From contig MFLZ01000008.1 in assembly GCA_001781685.1 (NCBI GenBank), positions 1-11,953 of the forward strand: DNA of 11,953 nt, given 5' to 3'. The notes under the pieces are model-generated. The model was not told the origin of the DNA and did no database searches. It saw nothing but the letters and a program-made list of their open reading frames with translations. Both the position numbers and the translations under genes were made by a program. This DNA comes from Candidatus Kaiserbacteria bacterium RIFCSPLOWO2_01_FULL_54_13. GTDB taxonomy: Bacteria; Patescibacteriota; Minisyncoccia; Phycocordibacterales; UBA2100. Shown here one piece after another: positions 1 through 5,517 of this stretch (the first letter of the stretch is position 1; each line of letters opens with the position of its first letter).

Positions 1-75
1 ATTCTTTGTGTATGCCATATCTCTCATATTGTGAATGGACAAGTGTTTCCAAGCTATTGAACCATTACGACTTAC

Positions 76-103
76 TTGACAGCAAAAAATACTCTGATAT
101 AAA
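76..103 (+). promoter_or_regulatory. Strong promoter (TTGACA / TGaTATAAA)
   Basis: A perfect -35 TTGACA (76-81) is followed after 16 nt by a -10 TATAAA (98-103) that carries an extended-10 TG at 95-96. The surroundings are AT-rich. Transcription should start near 109-111, which coincides with an ATG at 110. This is the only clear promoter upstream of the winged-helix gene at 283, so it implies a leader of about 170 nt. Bases 1-75 hold nothing else I can identify. Confidence 0.7.
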
Positions 104-109
104 CCAAAT

Positions 110-169
110 ATGCAGAACATGATTTCAAATAAGCAAAGCCGACGCGCGACTTCTTTTGAGGCCGTGTAG
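110..169 (+). CDS. Possible leaderless leader peptide (19 aa)
   Basis: This is a short frame, MQNMISNKQSRRATSFEAV then TAG, whose ATG lies 6 nt after the -10 TATAAA, where the transcript is expected to begin. Several full-size genes in this window have the same spacing, so it could be translated without a ribosome binding site. Its last codons (158-165, GAGGCCGT) can pair with 208-215 of the hairpin downstream, which would let translation affect RNA folding. No family is recognisable, there is no run of a regulatory amino acid, and the ORF may be fortuitous. Confidence 0.3.
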   Translation: MQNMISNKQSRRATSFEAV

Positions 170-203
170 AGTATTTGTAATCTCTTTTGAAATTCAAATG
201 TTT

Positions 204-230
204 CAAGACGGCCTCAACGAGGCCGTCTTG
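204..230 (+). promoter_or_regulatory. Perfect 12-bp hairpin in the leader of the winged-helix gene
   Basis: CAAGACGGCCTC (204-215), loop AAC, GAGGCCGTCTTG (219-230) forms an uninterrupted 12-bp stem. No U-run follows on either strand, so it is not a standard intrinsic terminator. A near-copy of the 3' arm occurs earlier at 158-169 (10 of 12 bases match), so 204-215 has two possible partners. That geometry resembles an attenuator or translation-control switch. The regulatory role is inference. Confidence 0.5.
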
Positions 231-282
231 TCGTGTGCACAAAGCACGTGACAATCTGTTCTTTCACAAAAGGAGAATGGCG

Positions 283-642
283 ATGCCCCACAAACCTGCG
301 CTGCACGTGCTATTGAAAGACGTTGCCAATGATCGGCTCGAATCACCTGAAGGTTTGTACAAGCACGCTTTTGCGATTGTGATGATACTTGCCGCAGACG
401 TGAGGTGCGAGCTCACTAGCGATAGCTTTAGGATTTTGCGGGCTCTTCAAGACTTGGGTATAGTCAAGATTGAAAAATCACCTTACCCTCGGCAACAAAT
501 CCATCTCTACTCTTCCTTCGAGAACCCGACGGGAATTCACTTGACTAAACGAGGCGAACGAATGGCGAAGAAGATATTCGAGAAAAGGCTTGGCGGGGAT
601 GGCATCTCGCTGTTTCAAGAGTACTTCGACGGCACGCTCTGA
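283..642 (+). CDS. Small winged-helix-like DNA-binding protein
   Basis: This is a 119-residue protein of no family I can name. The start ATG 283 is chosen because AGGAG (271-275) lies 7 nt upstream; an in-frame ATG at 277 is too close to it, and the frame stays open upstream to a TTG at 187 with no ribosome site. Residues about 25-60 are helical and end in an LRALQDLGIVKIE segment. A strand-rich stretch follows (61-85, IHLYSSFENPTGIHL), then a helix LTKRGERMAKKIF (87-99). A helix-turn-helix, a beta wing and a closing helix of this kind are typical of MarR/PadR-like winged-helix proteins. It is monocistronic, ending in a strong terminator 7 nt later. No ligand or target can be inferred. The real strong SD contrasts with most genes in the window. 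Confidence 0.8.
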   Translation: MPHKPALHVLLKDVANDRLESPEGLYKHAFAIVMILAADVRCELTSDSFRILRALQDLGIVKIEKSPYPRQQIHLYSSFENPTGIHLTKRGERMAKKIFEKRLGGDGISLFQEYFDGTL

Positions 643-648
643 CGATAA

Positions 649-688
649 GGGCGCACGCGGATGGTTCCGCGTGCGCCCGATTCTTTTT
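649..688 (+). terminator. Strong intrinsic terminator
   Basis: GGGCGCACGCGGA (649-661) and TCCGCGTGCGCCC (666-678) form a perfect 13-bp stem with a 4-nt loop. A T-rich run (681-688) follows, all just after the stop at 642. Confidence 0.92.
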
Positions 689-728
689 GGGCATGTTCCC
701 TTGGTCTTTTTTCTTTAGTTTTGTCAGG

Positions 729-756
729 TTGACTGGCCTGGCGCACATGCTTCAAT
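729..756 (+). promoter_or_regulatory. Possible promoter for the 79-aa gene
   Basis: TTGACT (729-734) is followed 16 nt later by TTCAAT (751-756) with an extended-10 TG (748-749). The -35 is good and the -10 is poor (4 of 6). The upstream gene is closed by a terminator, so a promoter must lie between 689 and 770, which supports this candidate. Confidence 0.4.
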
Positions 757-781
757 CACTCAAAGGAAGGAGGACTGTGCC

Positions 782-1021
782 ATGAACGAATGGATGAGAA
801 TGCCCGGTCTTCTCAACGGGGATCGGGATCTTGCAAAATGGTTTTCCGTTTTGCACGAAAAGTTCGGCCCTGAGGTTCTTGAAAACCTCGCCGCGATGTG
901 CCGACCGATTGTGCTGGCGAGTCTCAATGAAATCGCCAAGCACAATCCGGATTTTGTGGATGAGGTAGTCCCGCGGATTCTCAAGCGGGAGCTGGAGCCG
1001 AATGACCGAAAGCCGGGGTAA
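782..1021 (+). CDS. Hypothetical 79-aa helical protein
   Basis: This is a complete small cistron. AAGGAGG (767-773), a near-perfect SD, lies 8 nt before ATG 782, and a hairpin terminator begins at the stop codon. The product is predicted to be mostly helical and soluble, with no signal peptide or membrane segment. It has amphipathic segments around residues 16-53 (LAKWFSVLHEKFGPEVLENL) and a basic/acidic C-terminus. I do not recognise a family. The SD, start, stop and private terminator make it a convincing real gene despite its size. It stands alone between two terminators, so its neighbours give no functional clue. Confidence 0.75.
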   Translation: MNEWMRMPGLLNGDRDLAKWFSVLHEKFGPEVLENLAAMCRPIVLASLNEIAKHNPDFVDEVVPRILKRELEPNDRKPG

Positions 1022-1064
1022 GGGGTAGCGTGAGGCCACGCTTACCCCTTAGCCCTCATTTTTT
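1020..1064 (+). terminator. Intrinsic terminator of the 79-aa gene
   Basis: AAGGGGTA plus GCGTG (1020-1032) pairs with CACGC and TACCCCTT (1037-1050) around an AGGC loop, with one bulged T at 1042. A T6 run (1059-1064) follows 8 nt later. The stem starts inside the TAA stop codon. Confidence 0.8.
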
Positions 1065-1133
1065 ATTTGGAATTTGAGTTCGTTTAATCGCTATTTTAGG
1101 CAGTCAAATCCACGGCAGGTTTGAATGATGAAG

Positions 1134-1142
1134 TGATAGGAT
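1134..1142 (+). promoter_or_regulatory. Extended -10 promoter of a leaderless unit
   Basis: TG-A-TAGGAT (1134-1142) ends 6 nt before ATG 1149. This places the expected transcription start on or next to the start codon. No matching -35 is apparent, as is common for extended -10 promoters. The GG of the hexamer might alternatively act as a weak SD. Confidence 0.5.
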
Positions 1143-1148
1143 GGCAGC

Positions 1149-1469
1149 ATGGTTGCGCTCTACAAGATCATTGTCTACGTGCCCGTTGCCGATGCAGATA
1201 AGCTCCGCAAAGTGATAGGCGATGCGGGGGGCGGGAAGATCGGAGCTTACAGTCACTGCAGTTTCTCTATACGCGGGACAGGCAGATTTACACCCACGGA
1301 CAAAGCCAAGCCGGCGATAGGCGAGATCGGGAAGCCGCAGGAGGTGGAGGAAGAGCGCATCGAGCTCGTTTGCGAGACGCATTGCCTCGACGAAGTCATC
1401 GCCGCCATTCGCAAGGCGCACCCCTATGAGGAACCCGCTATCGAAACATGGAAGGTTGAAATGCGTTGA
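1149..1469 (+). CDS. Stand-alone NIF3/YqfO-like domain protein
   Basis: This 106-residue protein matches the PII/CutA-like ferredoxin-fold domain found inserted in or attached to Nif3-family (YbgI/YqfO) metal proteins and also as free proteins. Visible support is an opening strand YKIIVYVPVADADKLRKVI (5-23), a GAYSHCSFSIRG segment (32-43), the GTGRFTPT loop (43-50), a strand ERIELVCE (69-76), a helix DEVIAAIRKAH (81-91) and the diagnostic HPYEEPAIE (91-99). The dinuclear-metal catalytic part of Nif3 is absent. The reaction, if any, is unknown; the fold suggests a small-molecule or metal-binding role. Its stop overlaps the start region of the downstream deacylase gene, so the two are probably co-translated. 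Confidence 0.85.
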   Translation: MVALYKIIVYVPVADADKLRKVIGDAGGGKIGAYSHCSFSIRGTGRFTPTDKAKPAIGEIGKPQEVEEERIELVCETHCLDEVIAAIRKAHPYEEPAIETWKVEMR

Positions 1470-1471
1470 CC

Positions 1472-2020
1472 ATGAGTGCCATAAAAATGGGAGCGTTGCA
1501 TGTTGTTTCGGTTCTCGAACGGCTCGATCTTGTTGCTCCGTGTGTTGCCGATGTGCTCAAGAAGATTTCGAACGCAGACCAAATTGGTGTTGCCGAGATA
1601 GATCCGACACTCTCGGATACGGCAGCGTTTTGCGAGCGCTATCAAGTTCCGCTTGAAAAAGCGGCTAACTGCGTCGTCATTGAAGCGCGGCGCGCGGAGC
1701 GAAGGTGGTTTGCCGCGTGCGTTATTCTCGGAAGCACACGAGCTGATGTAAACGGTGTCGCGCGCAAATTCCTCGACGCGCGCCGCGCTTCGTTCGCTCC
1801 GATGGAAGAAGCAGTTGCGCTCACGGGTATGGAATATGGAGCCATCACGCCTGTCGGAGTGCCACCGGAGTGGCCGATTCTCGTCGACTCCGAAGTTGCT
1901 GCATCCGATTTGGTAGTTGTCGGAAGTGGCGTGAGGAGGTCCAAGTTGGTTATCTCTGGAGCAGCCCTCGCGGCTCTGCCGAATTCCACAGTTTTTGAGA
2001 ATCTCGGGCGCTCGGGGTAG
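1472..2020 (+). CDS. YbaK/ProX-type aminoacyl-tRNA deacylase
   Basis: This 182-residue protein contains the YbaK/EbsC/ProX editing domain, which hydrolyses mischarged aminoacyl-tRNA (such as Cys- or Ala-tRNA-Pro) in trans. Recognisable elements are a central block LGSTRADVNGVARKFLDARR (86-105), the signature TGMEYGAITPVGVPPEWPI (118-136) with the following VDSEV, and the terminal GSGVRRSKLVISGAALAAL (151-169). Residues 1-80 form the variable N-terminal half. ATG 1472 lies 2 nt after the upstream TGA; an in-frame TTG at 1466 overlaps that stop and ATG 1487 is another option. There is no close SD, so translational coupling is likely. The exact tRNA substrate cannot be read from the sequence. 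Confidence 0.85.
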   Translation: MSAIKMGALHVVSVLERLDLVAPCVADVLKKISNADQIGVAEIDPTLSDTAAFCERYQVPLEKAANCVVIEARRAERRWFAACVILGSTRADVNGVARKFLDARRASFAPMEEAVALTGMEYGAITPVGVPPEWPILVDSEVAASDLVVVGSGVRRSKLVISGAALAALPNSTVFENLGRSG

Positions 2021-2030
2021 TCTCTTTGTC

Positions 2031-2039
2031 TGCTATAAT
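2031..2039 (+). promoter_or_regulatory. Consensus extended -10 promoter of purF
   Basis: TG-C-TATAAT (2031-2039) is a perfect extended -10. The purF ATG follows 12 nt later, leaving a leader of at most about 5 nt. No recognisable -35 lies 16-18 nt upstream. The promoter sits directly after the deacylase stop codon, so purF can be transcribed on its own. Confidence 0.75.
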
Positions 2040-2051
2040 CCATTTTTAGAT

Positions 2052-3524
2052 ATGGCCGATCTTGGGGAAAAATGCGCGGTCTTCGGTGTTTACGGAAAGG
2101 GTCTCGACGTTGCGCGTCTCTCCTTCTTCGGACTCTTCGCACTCCAGCATCGCGGGCAGGAGTCATCCGGCATCGCGACCGCGGACGGGGAAGTCATCAC
2201 GCTCCACAAGGGCATGGGACTCGTCTCGCAGGTATTCAACGACCAGCTTCTCGAAAGTCTCAAAGGGCACATCGCGGTCGGGCACAACCGCTATTCCACG
2301 ACCGGCGGCACGCACGTGAAGCACGCACAGCCGATGCTCGCCGCGGGCGCACAGTCGCTCACGAAGATCGCATACGAGGACGCGCATCCGAGCTTGCACG
2401 ATTCGGTCTCGCTCTCTTCGCCGCCGCAGGACGGCGCAATCGCCTTGGTGCACAACGGTAATCTTCCGACGACGAATGCCCTTTCGGAATTTTTGCACTC
2501 CAAGGGCGTCGACACGTCGACATTCTCCGATTCGCGCATGATCGTCGAGGCCATCGCGGCGCGCATGCGCGACGGGCTTTTGCTTGAGGCTGCGATCAAG
2601 GACGTCTATCCATTGCTGACAGGCGCCTTCTCGCTCCTCATAATGTCGCAGAACGCCCTCATCGCGGTGCGTGATCGCTGCGGTATCCGGCCACTTGCGC
2701 TCGCATCTCTGAACGGTGGCTACATTATTGCTTCAGAAACATGCGCGTTTGCTCCCATCGGCGCCGAATTTGTGCGCGATATTGGAGCAGGGGAGATGGT
2801 TGTTATTAACGAGAAGGGTATCAAGAGCGAGCAAGTCGAGAAGGCGAATCCAAAGCTCGACATTTTCGAATTCGTATATTTCGCGCGGCCCGATAGCACG
2901 CTGCTTGGTAAATCGGTCTACGAAGTGCGGCGCAATTTCGGTATACAGCTCGCCAAAGAATATTCCATAGAAGCCGACGTCGTTATCCCGGTCCCCGAGA
3001 CCGCCATTGCCTCCGCCATCGGCTACGCGGACGCGCTCGGCCTCTCCTTCGAAATGGGATTGACGAAGAACCGTTACATCCACCGCACGTTTATCACTCC
3101 CGAACAACACGTGCGCGAGCAGGGCGTGAGAGCAAAGCTCACAGCGATCCCCGAGGTGCTCCGGGGGAAACGCGTAGTCGTATTCGATGATTCCATCGTG
3201 CGCGGCACGACCTCGCGCCAGATAGTCAAGATGCTCTTCGAAGCGGGAGCAAAAGAAGTTCACTTTCTCGTCGCTTCGCCGCCGGTCAAATTCCCCGATT
3301 TTTATGGCATCGACACGCCGAAGCAAGGCGAACTCATCGCAGCGGTGAAATCGGTGGAAGAAATCCAGAAGTACCTCGGAGCAACTTCGCTCCGCTTTCT
3401 TTCCTACGACGGCATGATCGCTGCAACCGGGCTTCCCGAGTCAAATTTCTCTACTTCGTGCTTCACCGGCGTCTATCCGATAGACATCCGCGAACGAGAG
3501 AAGGAAATTCGGCGCCTGAGTTAA
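2052..3524 (+). CDS. purF: Amidophosphoribosyltransferase (PurF)
   Basis: This cytoplasmic enzyme transfers glutamine-derived ammonia to PRPP to make phosphoribosylamine, the committed step of purine synthesis. It has 490 residues. Met1-Lys7 looks like a short propeptide cut before the nucleophile Cys8 (CAVFGVYG). The N-terminal hydrolase part shows LQHRGQESSGIA, VGHNRYSTTGG and HNGNLPTTN. The C-terminal PRTase part carries the PRPP loop VVVFDDSIVRGTTS (about 375-388). Of the four Fe-S cysteines of Bacillus-type PurF, two appear to remain (Cys231 in SETCAF, Cys470 in SCFTG). The other two sites read Asp416 (FPDFYGID) and Ser467 (FSTSCFTG), so a classical cluster is unlikely. ATG 2052 is chosen because it follows the promoter and gives the correct propeptide. 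No other purine gene is nearby. Confidence 0.97.
   Translation: MADLGEKCAVFGVYGKGLDVARLSFFGLFALQHRGQESSGIATADGEVITLHKGMGLVSQVFNDQLLESLKGHIAVGHNRYSTTGGTHVKHAQPMLAAGAQSLTKIAYEDAHPSLHDSVSLSSPPQDGAIALVHNGNLPTTNALSEFLHSKGVDTSTFSDSRMIVEAIAARMRDGLLLEAAIKDVYPLLTGAFSLLIMSQNALIAVRDRCGIRPLALASLNGGYIIASETCAFAPIGAEFVRDIGAGEMVVINEKGIKSEQVEKANPKLDIFEFVYFARPDSTLLGKSVYEVRRNFGIQLAKEYSIEADVVIPVPETAIASAIGYADALGLSFEMGLTKNRYIHRTFITPEQHVREQGVRAKLTAIPEVLRGKRVVVFDDSIVRGTTSRQIVKMLFEAGAKEVHFLVASPPVKFPDFYGIDTPKQGELIAAVKSVEEIQKYLGATSLRFLSYDGMIAATGLPESNFSTSCFTGVYPIDIREREKEIRRLS
3459..3496 (+). repeat. Direct repeat copy 1 (in-frame tail of purF)
   Basis: These 38 bases, encoding CFTGVYPIDIRE and part of the next codon, recur at 4549-4586 with 36 of 38 bases identical, exactly 1,090 bp away. 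Here they form the natural 3' part of purF. Confidence 0.9.
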
Positions 3525-3538
3525 GTCAGCGATTTTTT
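3513..3538 (+). terminator. Probable purF terminator overlapping both convergent stop codons
   Basis: CG (3513-3514) and CTGA (3516-3519) pair with TCAG (3526-3529) and CG (3530-3531), with one bulged C and a 6-nt loop, followed by T6 (3533-3538). The stem is short but the U-run is good. It contains the purF TAA and the stop of the convergent minus-strand gene. Confidence 0.5.
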
Positions 3539-4638
3539 CTCGATGGTTTGAGAAATGGTCTATTCACTCCAGGGATATTTATCGTGCCGTCGAATATATC
3601 ATCAATAGCTTTGAGAGGAGTCTCGATGTTACTGACGGCGAGGAGCATGCGCTGGCTTCGAGAAAGCAATTTGAGAAGAGCGGCCACGTCCTCTTCGGAG
3701 AGCTTCTCCTCGCGCTGCCCAAGGTGATCCCGGATACCCTTGTCGGTGAGCTTCACGAGGAAATTCTCTGCCACCCGGTCGATCGCTTTGAGAAGGGTCT
3801 TGATGTTACCGACGGCGAGGTCCATGCGCCGTCTTCGAGAAAGCGCCTCGAGGAATGCTTCGGTCTCATCTCCTGTGAGACGGCGCTGTTTCCCGTCTTC
3901 TCCGGCGATGCGAGATGACTTAAGATGTGTCCGTATCGTATCTCCCGCGAGCCAACTCTCTATCCACTCCGGCGTGATGTAGGCGGCGAGCCGTCGGGCA
4001 CCCTCGAAGTTTTTCGACTGTTCAAATCTGCGAATCTCGGAAAGGATGCCGGCGAGCTCGTTGATGTATGAAGACCTGTTTTGCGCCACTTCGTCCAGTA
4101 AGCAGTCTAGGTCGAAGATCGTGTCCTTCAAATTGCCGTTATTCGCCATCGCGAAGGCCATAACGTGCAGACGTACGGTCTTCTCGAATGCCTTAAAAAA
4201 GGGGGCGTTGGGAACGACTTTAGGCTGCTCTCCCGGGCTATATCGCTCTTTGTCGAGGACGGCGCGGACAGTGAATGGGCTTGCGACGCGGTGGAAATCC
4301 GAAGGGAGATCGACGTCTGGAGGGATGATGGTTCGTTCCTGGGCCTTAGTAAGGGTGCTGCGCGCATATGCGGCGAAATCCTCGGCAAACTGCGCGATCT
4401 CCGGGTGGTTTTTTACAATGCCTCGGGTTTCCTGTTCCCACGCAATGCGCTGCACTTCCTCCACGGGCTTCCGGTCACGCATAAATTCCCCCTGTCCGGC
4501 CATACCATCAAACATATCATATGGCAGCTGCAGTGTGTCCATGCCTCCTGCTTTACCGGCATCTATCCGATAGACATCCGCGAACGCGCCAAAGAGATCA
4601 AGTACTCGTAGGTTTTCGCCCGGCGCTTTCTTTTTCAA
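3526..4638 (-). CDS. Unrecognised protein with an internal tandem duplication
   Basis: This is an open frame of 370 codons, charged and helical, with no signal peptide or membrane segment, and I recognise no family. The C-terminal third holds two related units of about 40 residues set 59 residues apart (near 255-290 and 313-348). They share LSRxxRMxLAVxNIxTxLKAID, and the repeat is visible in the DNA at 3783-3845 and 3606-3668. The stop lies one base beyond the convergent purF stop. The start is unsure. TTG 4638 has a GAAGGG 6 nt upstream. ATG 4542 has an AGGAGG that is too close, yet it sits just inside the duplicated purF tail. Residues 15-30 of the long version are simply antisense to that tail, so the shorter form (338 aa) is quite possible. 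The gene fills the space between the purF-tail repeats, suggesting it arrived by insertion. Confidence 0.65.
   Translation of the reverse strand: MKKKAPGENLRVLDLFGAFADVYRIDAGKAGGMDTLQLPYDMFDGMAGQGEFMRDRKPVEEVQRIAWEQETRGIVKNHPEIAQFAEDFAAYARSTLTKAQERTIIPPDVDLPSDFHRVASPFTVRAVLDKERYSPGEQPKVVPNAPFFKAFEKTVRLHVMAFAMANNGNLKDTIFDLDCLLDEVAQNRSSYINELAGILSEIRRFEQSKNFEGARRLAAYITPEWIESWLAGDTIRTHLKSSRIAGEDGKQRRLTGDETEAFLEALSRRRRMDLAVGNIKTLLKAIDRVAENFLVKLTDKGIRDHLGQREEKLSEEDVAALLKLLSRSQRMLLAVSNIETPLKAIDDIFDGTINIPGVNRPFLKPSRKNR
3606..3668. repeat. Intragenic repeat, distal copy
   Basis: This stretch repeats the stretch at 3783-3845, offset 177 bp (59 codons). Shared blocks include GCTTTGAGA, CGATGTTAC/TGATGTTAC, GACGGCGAGG and CTTCGAGAAAGC. 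It encodes the second LSRxxRM...LKAID unit of the minus-strand protein. Confidence 0.75.
3783..3845. repeat. Intragenic repeat, proximal copy
   Basis: This is the partner of 3606-3668. It encodes the first LSRRRRMDLAVGNIKTLLKAID unit. The in-frame spacing indicates duplication of a structural unit within the gene. Confidence 0.75.
4549..4611 (+). pseudogene. Displaced purF 3'-end fragment
   Basis: Read on the plus strand, this encodes CFTGIYPIDIRERAKEIKYS then TAG, a clear second version of the PurF C-terminus (CFTGVYPIDIREREKEIRRLS in the intact gene). The first 38 bases are 36/38 identical to 3459-3496. Homology starts abruptly at the Ser-Cys codons and no purF sequence lies upstream. The two mismatches in the core are a silent Phe change and Val/Ile, so the copy looks like a tail from a related purF rather than a randomly decayed duplicate. 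It overlaps, in antisense, the 5' extension of the minus-strand gene. Confidence 0.8.
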
Positions 4639-4695
4639 ACAAGACCCTTCCGCTCTAGTTTTTTCTACTCATCATGGTCTGGTGCTGCACCCCAC

Positions 4696-4723
4696 TTGAC
4701 CTTCTTTTTCACATCCCTATACT
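4696..4723 (+). promoter_or_regulatory. Promoter of the arsR-SRPBCC operon
   Basis: TTGACC (4696-4701) and TATACT (4718-4723) are separated by 16 nt. The -10 ends 7 nt before ATG 4731, so the mRNA should be leaderless. The -10 lies inside the left arm of a perfect inverted repeat. Confidence 0.75.
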
Positions 4724-4749
4724 TAACTCTATGGTTAAGTATAGGGATG
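4712..4749. promoter_or_regulatory. Perfect 16-bp inverted repeat: probable ArsR operator
   Basis: CATCCCTATACTTAAC (4712-4727) and GTTAAGTATAGGGATG (4734-4749) are exact reverse complements around the 6 bases TCTATG. The site covers the -10 element, the expected transcription start and the first six codons of the regulator gene. Dyad sites of this type over their own promoter are usual for ArsR-family repressors, so autoregulation is a reasonable inference. Confidence 0.75.
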
Positions 4750-5060
4750 GGGAGAGAATGCTCGATGCCTTGGGGCTGCCGCTGAGGCGGACGATGGTGC
4801 GAAGGCTTCAGCAGGAAGGTGCAATGTCGCTTTCGAAGCTTGCAGTGCCTTTCAAGATATCGCTTCCAGCGGCTTTGAAGCACATTCGACTTCTCGAAGA
4901 TTCTGACATTATCGAGACGCACAAACGCGGCCGCGTCCGCATCTGCGTCTACAAACCATCGGCTTTCAAGGAGCTCGGCGGCTGGCTCGCTTCTCAGAGC
5001 GCGTTCTGGGAGTCGAGCTTTGATCGTCTCGGAACCATTATTAATAAACGAAAAAGATAA
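4731..5060 (+). CDS. ArsR-family winged-helix regulator
   Basis: This 109-residue protein has the ArsR/SmtB layout. Helix LDALGLPLRRTMVRRLQQEG (11-30) is followed by the helix-turn-helix SLSKLAVPFKISLPAALKHI (33-52), LRLLEDSDII-like turn, the wing THKRGRVRICVY (63-74) and a C-terminal helix with WLASQSAFWESSFDRLGTI (85-103). The WxxxFDxL ending and the absence of a metal-binding CxC motif fit the ArsR subgroup linked to SRPBCC/AHSA1 genes, not metal sensors. The next gene, 3 nt downstream, is exactly such a protein. ATG 4731 is chosen because it follows a good promoter; the frame stays open to 4674 but that extension reads through the -35 and -10. Confidence 0.92.
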   Translation: MVKYRDGERMLDALGLPLRRTMVRRLQQEGAMSLSKLAVPFKISLPAALKHIRLLEDSDIIETHKRGRVRICVYKPSAFKELGGWLASQSAFWESSFDRLGTIINKRKR

Positions 5061-5063
5061 CGT

Positions 5064-5495
5064 ATGGCAGACGTAACGCTTGTTATTAAACGCACGTTTG
5101 ACGCTACTCCCGAGGAAGTATTTAAAGCGTGGATAGATCCAAAGCAAGTGGCGCAGTGGTACGGGCCGGAAGGATTTACGAATGACATTCACGAGATGGA
5201 TGTGCGCGAGGGAGGCTCATATCGGCTTACGATGAGGGTGCCGAACGGCGACACACACCCTCTGCGCGGCGTGTTCAAGACAGTTCAGCCGCCGACGAAA
5301 CTCGTTTTCACATGGCAGTGGCAGCACGGGGAGAAATGGGGCGCAGAAACGCTGGTCGCTGTTGAGTTCAAAGCGGTCGGTGATAAGACCGAGATGACGA
5401 TGACGCACGAGGGGTTTGCGGACGAGAAAGAGAAGGAAATGCACAACCAAGGCTGGTCTTCGAGCTTCAACAAACTCGAAAAACTTCTCTCGTAG
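5064..5495 (+). CDS. SRPBCC/AHSA1-family protein
   Basis: This 143-residue START-like protein belongs to the AHSA1 group (related to the activator domain of Hsp90 ATPase). Landmarks are an N-terminal RTFDATPEEVFKAWIDPKQV (10-29), the QWYGPEGFT motif, DVREGGSYRLTMR (46-58), GVFKTVQPPTKLVFTWQW, a TEMTMTHEGF strand and the closing helix GWSSSFNKLEKLL. Such proteins form a hydrophobic ligand cavity; the ligand here is unknown. It is co-transcribed with the ArsR gene 3 nt upstream and has no SD, so it is probably translated by coupling. The pair is a recurrent bacterial two-gene unit in which the regulator controls its own operon. Confidence 0.93.
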   Translation: MADVTLVIKRTFDATPEEVFKAWIDPKQVAQWYGPEGFTNDIHEMDVREGGSYRLTMRVPNGDTHPLRGVFKTVQPPTKLVFTWQWQHGEKWGAETLVAVEFKAVGDKTEMTMTHEGFADEKEKEMHNQGWSSSFNKLEKLLS

Positions 5496-5517
5496 TCAGC
5501 TTGTAGCGTTTTAGGGC

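Noticed and set aside
187..282. Upstream TTG extension (to 187) of the winged-helix gene
   Set aside because: The extension reads through the perfect hairpin at 204-230 and the SD, and has no ribosome site; ATG 283 has a well-placed AGGAG.
1642..2166. 174-codon minus-strand frame across the deacylase and purF start
   Set aside because: Arg/Pro/Ser-rich translation typical of a shadow frame; it spans two recognised genes and the purF promoter.
2733..3326. 197-codon open frame on the minus strand within purF
   Set aside because: It is fully antisense to the PRTase half of PurF, whose motifs are unmistakable; it has no promoter, SD or recognisable domain. Such mirror frames are expected in GC-rich coding DNA.
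3460..3727. Plus-strand short frames after purF (3458-3918) as extra genes
   Set aside because: They lie opposite the 370-codon minus frame, start inside purF or lack signals, and have Ser/Arg-rich shadow composition.
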